From TH-plancto1 sp043777375 (GTDB lineage Bacteria > Planctomycetota > Planctomycetia > Planctomycetales > Planctomycetaceae), in the NCBI GenBank assembly GCA_043777375.1, contig JAYWHX010000022.1, positions 1 to 64,000 on the forward strand: a stretch of 64,000 bases of DNA, in the 5' to 3' direction. Of this stretch, positions 18,557 to 25,512 are shown one piece after another (position 1 is the first letter of the stretch; each line of letters begins with the position of its first letter). Both the position numbers and the translations under genes were made by a program. Under the pieces are notes generated by a model. It saw only the letters and a program-made list of their open reading frames with translations. It was not told where the DNA came from and did no database searches.

Positions 18557-19588
18557 TCACTTCAGACTCGCATCCTGATCCGCATCAGCCTTCTTGTAGA
18601 GCTTCGTCGGGATCAGATTCTCTGCCGGGACATCCTTCCCTTTCGAGTGTGCGACGATGGAATTCACCACTTCGATCCCCATCAGATCGGGGAACTGAAT
18701 CGGGTCGGCGTAGATCTTCCCGTCCTTAATCGCCTGCTTCCCCTCGGGTTGGCCATCGAATCCGACGATGATGACCGAGTCGGCTTTCCCAGCTTGCTCC
18801 AAGGCTGCTCGTGCCCCCAGCGCTGACGGATCATTGATTGCGAACACGGCATTCAACCCATCGTTCGATTGCAGAACGTCCTTCATCGCAGCTGAGCTGT
18901 TGTCCTTGGCGGCCCCGCCTTCGTACTCACCGGCGATGGTGACCGGACTGGCAGCGGATTTATTGTGGGCCTCGATCGCTTCACGAAATCCCTGAACACG
19001 CAGGCGGCACGATTCGGCTTGCTTGTAATGCAGAATCGCCACGGAGCCGCCTCGCGATCCCAGCCCTTCAATGATTGCTGCTCCCGCCTCACGTCCACCG
19101 CCGAGATTATCGGTGGCGATCTGGCTGACAATCTTGACGCCCGGCTCCCGGCAGGGAATATCCACGGTGAAGACCGGAATCCCTGCGGCATTGGCCTCCT
19201 GAATTACGGGAACGATCGACCGGGACTCACACGGGCTGATGACGATCGCCGCGACCTTGCGCACGATGAAGTCTTTGACTTGATTGGACTGCTTGGCCGG
19301 GTCCTCATCGGCACTCAGCAAGATCGAATCGTAGCCGTTCTTCTTCCCCTCGCTCTCGATGTTGTCGGCGATCACCTTGAAGAATGGATTCTCGAAGGTG
19401 AGTAGGGATACACCGATGGTGCCGCGCGATGCCCGAGGCGTACCGCTCGCACTGGTGGTTGCCGCCTCCGGAGAGGTCGCATTCCCAGGCGCGCTGGTTG
19501 GTTTCGCGGGATCACCTCCCGTGCATCCCCAGAGACCACAGAGTACCCATGAGGCCAGCCAAAGACGTCGAGTCAACATGAGCAGCAA
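18557..19588 (-). CDS. Sugar-type ABC transporter substrate-binding lipoprotein
   Basis: Periplasmic binding protein type 1 of the RbsB-like group, expected to bind a sugar or related small molecule. The 343-residue precursor has a lipobox GLWGC (C22), an Ala/Ser/Thr/Pro linker to about residue 55, then the two-lobe domain. It starts with GTIGVSLLTFENPFF, has a hinge region around FTVDIP, and ends with the usual VIIVGFDGQPEGKQAIKDG. No permease or ATPase gene is adjacent, so it is an orphan in this window and must use a transporter encoded elsewhere or act as a sensor. The ATG at 19579 is an alternative start. Confidence 0.9.
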   Translation of the reverse strand: MLLMLTRRLWLASWVLCGLWGCTGGDPAKPTSAPGNATSPEAATTSASGTPRASRGTIGVSLLTFENPFFKVIADNIESEGKKNGYDSILLSADEDPAKQSNQVKDFIVRKVAAIVISPCESRSIVPVIQEANAAGIPVFTVDIPCREPGVKIVSQIATDNLGGGREAGAAIIEGLGSRGGSVAILHYKQAESCRLRVQGFREAIEAHNKSAASPVTIAGEYEGGAAKDNSSAAMKDVLQSNDGLNAVFAINDPSALGARAALEQAGKADSVIIVGFDGQPEGKQAIKDGKIYADPIQFPDLMGIEVVNSIVAHSKGKDVPAENLIPTKLYKKADADQDASLK

Positions 19589-19721
19589 CCTTGTTCGAAG
19601 CCATCGTTCGCGCTGATGAAGTCTCCCAGTGGACCATCCCCGCGTCGAACGAACTCACATACAGTTAATCGAGTGCAAGCCAAAAGTCACTCCCGACGAG
19701 CTTCCTGAAGCGGTCATGAAC

Positions 19722-20345
19722 TCAATTCAGCATCTCTCTCACGGCCTCGAGCGGCAGCCCAACCACATTGCTCAAGCTGCCCTCGACATGTGTAATGAAG
19801 ACGCTGCCAGCTCCTTGCAGCGCATATCCCCCCGCCTTGCCGAGCGGTTCATCGGTGTCCAGATACCACTCCAGAATTGCAGCGTCGGGCGGTCCTATCG
19901 TGACGCGAGTTTCAACGATCCGTTCCTGTCGCTGCCCCTCGGCATTCGACAGAACCACAGCTGTCATCGCCCGATGAGTCTGGCCGAAGTAATGGGTGAG
20001 GAACCACTGACGGACTGTGTCCCTCCATACATCACCCTGCGGTGGTTGCCCGAGGACCATGTAGGCTCCCGGCTGACCGACGACGATCACGGTGTCTGCG
20101 GTGAGGACGATCGCCTCGCCCGGACATTCCACGCGGGCCCATACGTTTTCGTTCTTCATCCGGGCAATGCAGAGCAGCTGATCGCGAATAGCGGTCTCTT
20201 CCCACAGCCCTTCGAAGCCCGGTTCATTCGGGTCAGTCGGTGGCAAAACGACAATGCGTTCCGGAGCCACGAGGTGCGACAACAGCTCCCGTCGACGCGG
20301 AGAGCGCGAGCCCAGGACAATGGGCAGTGAAGAGGTGGGATTCAT
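19722..20345 (-). CDS. maf: Maf-family nucleotide pyrophosphatase
   Basis: Cytoplasmic house-cleaning enzyme that hydrolyses non-canonical or modified nucleoside triphosphates. The start at 20345 gives 207 residues beginning MNPTSSLPIVLGSRSPRRRE, with the typical S-x-S-P-R-R phosphate-binding loop at 12-19. An upstream in-frame start (20423) would add 26 unsupported residues. The TADTVIV strand (around 82-88) and the C-terminal EPLGKAGGYALQG plus NVVGLPL motifs are diagnostic. The segment after TADTVIV is a little longer than usual (GQPGAYMVLGQPPQGDVW). It ends 133 bp before the binding-protein gene start on the same strand. Confidence 0.9.
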   Translation of the reverse strand: MNPTSSLPIVLGSRSPRRRELLSHLVAPERIVVLPPTDPNEPGFEGLWEETAIRDQLLCIARMKNENVWARVECPGEAIVLTADTVIVVGQPGAYMVLGQPPQGDVWRDTVRQWFLTHYFGQTHRAMTAVVLSNAEGQRQERIVETRVTIGPPDAAILEWYLDTDEPLGKAGGYALQGAGSVFITHVEGSLSNVVGLPLEAVREMLN

Positions 20346-20499
20346 GGGTTGAGCTTCAGCCCACGGGTCGTGGAGGGGTAAACGTCGAGCATCTTCAGAG
20401 CTCGTGGCAGCTGATTGTTGCATCTGTCAGCGAGAAAGTGCGACCCTCATCCGAAAAAACGAAGACGAGATCACTTCTCCATCCCTTGTGGCATGCTCC

Positions 20500-21615
20500 T
20501 CACGGAGCCTGCGACTTGGCCCGCCGACGAAAGAACCACCACGCTACGCCCCCCCCGACCACGTTGGCGAGAATGATCCAACCCCACCGTGAACGCGAGT
20601 TTGGATTGACTGGTTTCATTGGGGGGAGCTTTGGCAATGGCATTGGGAATGCTGGCTCAAGTACAGGCATCCCGAGTGTCAGGTCGACAACAGCGGCGTT
20701 CTCATCTGTTGCCAGCCCTGCTGCTGTAAACAATTGAGGATCAAGCGGCAAATTCACCTGATCCCATTCAAAGACGAGGTGCCAAGATTTCTCAACATCC
20801 GTCAGGTTTTTGTCAGTCATTGTGTATGTCGAAGGGAGCCATATATTATCGATGGCCTTCCATTCCGTGTCGCTTTGAAATGTCACTTGACCAGATCGTG
20901 TGGTCTGCCAGCGAAAGGGAGACATACCTTTCGTCTCATCGATCCAGAACTCTTGCTTGAGTTCAGTGTTTGAATACTCGCACCGATAGCCCTTGGGAGA
21001 CTGCAGAGGCTCGATGGTCATATGAATCTTATCCATGACATTGAGTAACACATCAACGGTCTTTCCTTGTTGGAATTCAATCAATCCCATGAGCCCCAAG
21101 GCACGAACATCAAACACATGGACGCTCGTGTCATTGACTACACCTGCGGGTAGTCGATTGATCATCGTGGAGTCAATGCCGCGAACCAAGTCATACTCGT
21201 TAGTCCTCACCAGTGCCCCCCCAGATTCAACGGTCACCCACTTTCGCCCACTGGCATCTTTCCCTTCCGGCAGATTGGATGTCATCGACTCATCGACTGG
21301 TTTCACTCCGGGAGAGTCCGCCCAAACCATCCGATAATCCGACTCGTCGAACCGAAAAAGATTCTTGTCGTAGTCAAAGGAGACGACGTACTTAACGTTC
21401 ACGTTGAACGTGCCCCAGGCTTTTCCGTTTTCGGACCGTGAACCCGTGATCGTGACTATTCCACTGCGAATGGCATCACGTTCGGCTCGCATCCCTCCCA
21501 TTACGAACTCTGATAATGAGGATGCTTCGCTCAAATCAGCTGCTTGGATGCCCGCACGGCAAGTCAATAATGCCACAGTGATGAGCAGTGGATAAATCAA
21601 CTTGAATGCCCACAT
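20500..21615 (-). CDS. Secreted protein with C-terminal membrane anchor, function unknown
   Basis: A hypothetical planctomycete protein of 371 residues. It has a Sec signal peptide (1-25), a beta-rich ectodomain, a Pro-rich stretch near 325-342 (PMPLPKLPPMKPVNP), then a transmembrane helix (about 345-362) ending in RRR. It should face the periplasm and be anchored at its C-terminus. The ectodomain contains alternating strands reminiscent of lipoprotein-carrier (LolA-like) folds, but no motif proves this. It is the last gene of a minus-strand run with the cysteine-rich protein, the C39-like peptidase and the DUF1573 lipoprotein; the gap to the cysteine-rich gene is 72 bp. GC looks lower than in metK or typA. 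Confidence 0.8.
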   Translation of the reverse strand: MWAFKLIYPLLITVALLTCRAGIQAADLSEASSLSEFVMGGMRAERDAIRSGIVTITGSRSENGKAWGTFNVNVKYVVSFDYDKNLFRFDESDYRMVWADSPGVKPVDESMTSNLPEGKDASGRKWVTVESGGALVRTNEYDLVRGIDSTMINRLPAGVVNDTSVHVFDVRALGLMGLIEFQQGKTVDVLLNVMDKIHMTIEPLQSPKGYRCEYSNTELKQEFWIDETKGMSPFRWQTTRSGQVTFQSDTEWKAIDNIWLPSTYTMTDKNLTDVEKSWHLVFEWDQVNLPLDPQLFTAAGLATDENAAVVDLTLGMPVLEPAFPMPLPKLPPMKPVNPNSRSRWGWIILANVVGGGVAWWFFRRRAKSQAP

Positions 21616-21687
21616 CGATATCCTCCCTTTGGAAAATGAGGCCGTTCAGTTTGTCTCTGCCACATATCAAGGATGAACTTCATCAAG

Positions 21688-22278
21688 TCACTTGAAGAAA
21701 TGCGGCATTGTGGTTGCCACGACCGTCTTTCTCGATGGCAACCCAGCAATATACTCGTATTTGCATTCACCCCAAATCGGTGCCGTTTCGATGAATGGTT
21801 GGCTATTGAGCGTTGGGCCAGTGCCTTGGCAATACCACCTATTTGATCCATCATTCACTGCCAAGCACTGTACTGCACACTGTTGTTGAATAAAGCATGC
21901 CCCAATGACTGGTGGCATGCATCCAAGCGCTGGAGCAGCAGTTGTCGTCTTCGGTACGATGCTACAACTCCACCAAAGGTATCTACCGCCGACTCGCTCC
22001 AAACCATTGCCGCGGCAAACATAGCCGAAAAATCCTCCTTCTGGCGTCGGTATAAATTCACGATTACACAATGTGTCGCTGCATCGACCGTCAGCCCAAC
22101 CGACGCAGATCCCTGCCATTTGAGGGGATCCACAAATTGGGGGTGGAATCTGACCGCCCCGCACTGATGGTGAAGAGGTGGAACATGATTCCCCAACGGT
22201 GATTGACCCACTGGTCAATCCGACCTGGGCACACACAAGGGCAGCGATGGTCAACATGAACAGGCTGATTTTGGACAT
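21688..22278 (-). CDS. Cysteine-rich secreted protein, function unknown
   Basis: A 196-residue precursor with a Sec signal peptide (about 1-23) and 13 cysteines in the mature part, plus many Gly, Pro and Trp residues. This indicates an exported disulfide-rich protein. No family was recognised. The ATG at 22278 lies inside the 3' end of the C39-like peptidase gene, overlapping it by 28 bp in another frame, so translation is probably coupled. A longer frame to 22377 would run deep into the peptidase gene and is not preferred. It may be the substrate or partner of that peptidase; this is inferred from position only. Confidence 0.8.
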   Translation of the reverse strand: MSKISLFMLTIAALVCAQVGLTSGSITVGESCSTSSPSVRGGQIPPPICGSPQMAGICVGWADGRCSDTLCNREFIPTPEGGFFGYVCRGNGLERVGGRYLWWSCSIVPKTTTAAPALGCMPPVIGACFIQQQCAVQCLAVNDGSNRWYCQGTGPTLNSQPFIETAPIWGECKYEYIAGLPSRKTVVATTMPHFFK

Positions 22279-22931
22279 GGTTTTCGACTCCGGAACAGGG
22301 ACTTTCTTGATTGCCAGAGAGTCACGATGGCTCCCAGCGCACAGAGGGCGGCGAGGACGAGGGATGGCTGTTGCCACGCGGGGGTGGCGGCCAGGGCGAA
22401 TTCGGTGGTGGGGAGGATGGGATGTTGGGAGATGAGGAGGAGATCCCCGGACATGCTGCGAAGCAGTTCCTCGCGCGGGCCGTGCAGGGTGCCGGTGAGG
22501 GGGTCGTGGATGGTGGTTGTGCCGTGGTCGTCGCCAAGGTGGATGATGAAGTGGCCGAGGGTTTGCGGGGCGGGAGGTGTTTGGGTGGCGGGGGAGCCGG
22601 CGGCTAGCGCCGGTCCGCTCACTTTGGTGGGGAGTGGCTTGAGGTGCAGGATGGCGGGTTCGGACCAGGTGAGCGTGGCTCCGGTGGGCAGATGCACCAC
22701 CTCGGCATGCAGCCCGCGTTGCCGCAGGGCGTCGCGCAGCTGGCCGAGAGTGGTGTCTTTTTCGACTCCGTCCGTATGCAGCTCCCGCACCAGATCGATC
22801 AGCTCGACCTCGTGACCATAGCTGCGCAGGATGGTCTGCACGCAGCGGGGTCCGCAGACGGTGTCGCCCTCGGGCGCTGGCTCGGCGGCGAGCAGTGCGG
22901 CGAGGAACAGGAGTGGGAGGGGGTTGGGCAT
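22251..22931 (-). CDS. C39-like cysteine peptidase with signal peptide and C-terminal anchor
   Basis: Predicted papain-like cysteine peptidase of the C39 type, known in bacteriocin exporters for cutting double-glycine leaders. The 226-residue protein has a signal peptide (1-16), a catalytic-cysteine region TVCGPRC (C26), a His region GHFIIH (H127) and an Asp in IHDP (D143), then a transmembrane helix (about 189-207) and a Cys-containing basic tail. The orientation puts the enzyme outside the cytoplasm, unlike transporter-fused C39 domains. Residues 104-113 (VSGPALAAGS) are encoded by a copy of the family-D repeat at 22594-22622. It overlaps the cysteine-rich gene by 28 bp and follows the DUF1573 gene by 113 bp. 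Confidence 0.8.
   Translation of the reverse strand: MPNPLPLLFLAALLAAEPAPEGDTVCGPRCVQTILRSYGHEVELIDLVRELHTDGVEKDTTLGQLRDALRQRGLHAEVVHLPTGATLTWSEPAILHLKPLPTKVSGPALAAGSPATQTPPAPQTLGHFIIHLGDDHGTTTIHDPLTGTLHGPREELLRSMSGDLLLISQHPILPTTEFALAATPAWQQPSLVLAALCALGAIVTLWQSRKSLFRSRKPCPKSACSC
22594..22622. repeat. Family-D REP-like arm inside the C39-like gene
   Basis: 29 nt matching the arms at 22941-23048 except for one base. It lies in frame in the peptidase gene and encodes residues 104-113, between the Cys half and the His/Asp half of the catalytic domain. Confidence 0.85.
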
Positions 22932-22940
22932 GCGTGCTCT

Positions 22941-23048
22941 GTGAGCGGACTGGCGCTAGCCGCCGGCTCTGCTATGTGTGTGGCCGGAGTGAATACGTTT
23001 TGCGGTACAGCGGTGAAGGGAGCCGGCGGCTAGCGCCAGTCCGCTCAC
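22941..23048. repeat. REP-like inverted pair, family D
   Basis: The 29-bp arms at 22941-22969 and 23020-23048 are perfectly inverted with a 50-bp spacer. The pair fills the gap between the DUF1573 and C39-like genes, and the right arm includes the DUF1573 stop codon. In the transcript it would form a strong hairpin. Confidence 0.85.
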
Positions 23049-24112
23049 GGGGTGACGAGGGTGTCAACGGGGACGGGGATGCGGGAATCTTGATAGACGA
23101 TGGCGAACTCGCCGTGGACCAGACCCTGGGTGGCGGTCGGCTTCAGGGTGAGATTCAAGCGGGCAGTGTTCGGAGATTGCTTCTCAATCACCCACGTCAG
23201 CTGCTCCTGCAAATCGGATTCGATCTGGATGAGCGACGAGTCGAGGGAAGAATTCTCGGGTGAGCGGATCACGATCGTCATGGCCCCGCTTTGGCCGGGG
23301 GCGATGCGACCGAAGAAGGCGCGGCTGGGGATGGCGGCGATCGATTGGCGAATGTCGACCATGACCGCAATCGGGGGATGTTTCGTCTGGGTGCCCGATT
23401 CGAACGTGATGCTCGCCTCGTGATGGCCCAGGGCCAGCGTTTTGCCCACCAGCTGGATGTCGTAGCGAAAGCGTTGGAGCGGCGAGGACGGCATGCCGTG
23501 TTCGACCGACTCGACGACCGGTTTGGCGGAGGTGACCCACGGCACGCTGGCGGTGAACTGGGGCGCTGCGATCTTCTTGTCGCCAAAGTTCGCGACGATG
23601 ATCGAGCGGGTGACGGTGGTCCCCTTACCGACATCGGCCAGGACCACGCGCTCGGGGGTGATATAGAGGACATCCCGTATTAGCGCACTGACCGACAAAC
23701 GGGCGGGATCGACCGAGGCTTCGTGGAATTTGACCTCAACGGTGTGCGTCACCGGTTGAAAGCGGATTGCGCTCCCCGTTTGTAATTCGACCGTCACCGA
23801 CTTCTTCTGCCCGGCTGGGATCACCTTCCAATCCGGCGTCGCGATGGTGCAGGAGCAATCGGTTTTCACTCCGGACAGCGTCCAATCGGTGGCCGATTTG
23901 TTCGCGATGACAAAGTCATGCTTCAGTGTGACCGAGGGCTTTGACACGCCGAAATCGTGTCGCTGCGTCGATGATCCACTGGCCGCATCCGCTGAGTCCG
24001 TAGCGTCAGACGCTGGGGCCTGCTCGTTCGGGTCAGCGAGAAATATCGCAGCTGGTGGCCGATCACAGCCCCAGAGAACGACGATCACAATTAAAAATAC
24101 AGCCCGGCCCAT
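23045..24112 (-). CDS. DUF1573-domain lipoprotein
   Basis: Exported protein of 355 residues with a lipobox VVLWGC (C16). A low-complexity Ala/Ser/Asp linker is followed by a DUF1573 domain, recognisable by RHDFG, the KNKS-like VIANKSATDW stretch and the VKTDCSCT cysteine pair. Further Ig-like beta-sandwich segments make up the rest. DUF1573 proteins are periplasmic and of unknown function, often described as ASPM/SPD-2/Hydin-like. I chose the ATG at 24112 because it begins the signal peptide; a start at 24163 would add 17 residues. It is the first gene of the minus-strand cluster with the C39-like peptidase and cysteine-rich protein. Confidence 0.85.
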   Translation of the reverse strand: MGRAVFLIVIVVLWGCDRPPAAIFLADPNEQAPASDATDSADAASGSSTQRHDFGVSKPSVTLKHDFVIANKSATDWTLSGVKTDCSCTIATPDWKVIPAGQKKSVTVELQTGSAIRFQPVTHTVEVKFHEASVDPARLSVSALIRDVLYITPERVVLADVGKGTTVTRSIIVANFGDKKIAAPQFTASVPWVTSAKPVVESVEHGMPSSPLQRFRYDIQLVGKTLALGHHEASITFESGTQTKHPPIAVMVDIRQSIAAIPSRAFFGRIAPGQSGAMTIVIRSPENSSLDSSLIQIESDLQEQLTWVIEKQSPNTARLNLTLKPTATQGLVHGEFAIVYQDSRIPVPVDTLVTP

Positions 24113-24885
24113 CGAGCAGCTCCTACTTGAGCCAGCTCTTGTTGAGCCAGCTCTGACACCCATACGCTATTAGTGATACGTTTCCGATTCAAGGGGGAAG
24201 CTGGAAGATGAGTTCTCATCAGAGAAGATCGTCCTCCAACCATAAACGAATGTCACTGTGCTGGGTACTCCCAGAGTCTGTTACGTTTCAGCGCCGCTGG
24301 TGGACCATCTCTCTGTTGGCAATCGATGCCGCCAAACCACAACTCGGGGAAGACGGAGCGTTGCAGCGGTGGCTTCAGATGAGTGATGTGATGCTCGTGG
24401 TACGGACGAATGGAGCCGGTGATCTGCGATGTTGCTTCGAGTCGATTTGTGATTCAAGCGGTTCAATCGCGTGTGGCGTCTCCAGCGTCGGTTAGCGTCC
24501 AGCAAAAACCTCGGAGGAATGGGAGCCACGAAATACACAAAACCACGAAAACAGCAGGGTCATTCTGTGGCAGAGCACTCTTCTGTGCGGAACACATGCT
24601 CGCTCAATCAAGTCGCTACCCCATGAAATTCAGACCTGCAATCTTGTGTGATTCGTCTCTTTCGTGGTGAGGCTCCCGTGAATGGGTGTCGGATTTCAAG
24701 CCATCTCACTGTTTCGCTGGCGATTGAGCTCTGTACACACTTCGATGGCGACTCTCACGCCATGACGCTTGCTGTCCAGTCTGATCGGCGGTAGTGTGGG
24801 GGTTGGAAATTCACGATTGGGAATTGGCCGTGAGGGTACGGGCCACGTGCCGTGGAATCCTTACGGGGTTGAACTGGAGAGACTG
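24113..24885. other. Intergenic region with degenerate repeat remnants
   Basis: No gene is supported in about 770 bp. Fragments such as CCACGAAATACACAAAACCACGAAA (24525-24549, given here as positions only for the full run) and TTTCGTGGTGAGGCTCCC (24660-24677) look like the arms of a degenerate inverted repeat of a kind scattered through such genomes. The promoter of the DUF1573 cluster should lie near 24113-24200. Confidence 0.45.
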
Positions 24886-25251
24886 ATGTCATCATTACGC
24901 GCTGAACTTGTCGCTGAAATCCTGTACGGACTGAAGAAAGATAACCACTACGCCACACTGACTTCGATCGCTCGGCGAGCTGGTTTCAGCCCCGGCGCGC
25001 AGTGCCGGACGATCCTCGCCTGCATGAACACCATTCAGAAGGACTGGCCGCATCTGGAGTCGTGGCGCGCGATTCATGATGACGGCATCACGCCGAAGGC
25101 CTCTGCTCAGGCGGAAGCTTTGCAGAAGCAGGGCATCGAACTACGAGATGATGGCGAGAATTGGACCATTGTTCTCGACGAGCGGATGCTGGTGGTGTGG
25201 GAGACTTCAGTCGACGGGAAAGCCATTCCCGTGAAGCCAGCAGCCACGTGA
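24886..25251 (+). CDS. Small hypothetical protein, possibly DNA-binding
   Basis: A 121-residue soluble protein starting MSSLRAELVAEILYGLKK. Residues 1-70 are helical, with a TLTSIARRAGFSPGAQCRTI stretch that could be a helix-turn-helix; the C-terminal half ends in short strands. I do not recognise the family. The ATG at 24886 has a GGAGAG sequence just upstream and is preferred over 24769, which would add 39 residues lacking structure. It stands alone on the plus strand, followed by an imperfect hairpin (25408-25485), and converges on the DUF1549/DUF1553 gene. Confidence 0.65.
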   Translation: MSSLRAELVAEILYGLKKDNHYATLTSIARRAGFSPGAQCRTILACMNTIQKDWPHLESWRAIHDDGITPKASAQAEALQKQGIELRDDGENWTIVLDERMLVVWETSVDGKAIPVKPAAT

Positions 25252-25407
25252 TTGCCCCGTTGAGCGTGGGCGATACCCGCTGAAGAAGAGCACGGGACTG
25301 ATCGGACGCCTTTCGCGTTGGATCAGTCCACGTTCGTTTCCGGAGGGTGCGAAGCGGTGTGACTATTTCCTGCCAAGTCACTGGTCCGCAACATCTTCTC
25401 GGTTTCA

Positions 25408-25485
25408 TTTGAACAGAAGATCTCAAAGGAAGCCAAAAAACGTGGAATGGTACCCTTAGCTTCCTTCGCAATCATCTGTTCAAAT
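25408..25485. terminator. Imperfect hairpin between convergent genes
   Basis: TTTGAACAGAAGATCTC and following (25408-25436) is matched in inverted form by 25457-25485, with about 24 of 29 positions pairing and a 20-nt loop. A copy of the left arm appears at 36011-36039, so this is a dispersed element at a place where a bidirectional terminator would be expected. Confidence 0.5.
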
Positions 25486-25512
25486 CGATATGTTTTATTC
25501 GGACCTCGTCCA

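Noticed and set aside
22100..22280. Double-glycine leader cleavage site (VRGGQIP) in the cysteine-rich protein for the C39-like enzyme
   Set aside because: The GG lies after a Sec signal peptide and lacks the usual leader pattern; the pairing is kept only as a positional inference.
24208..24538. Short open frames on both strands after the DUF1573 gene
   Set aside because: No signal, domain, ribosome binding sequence or coding-like composition.
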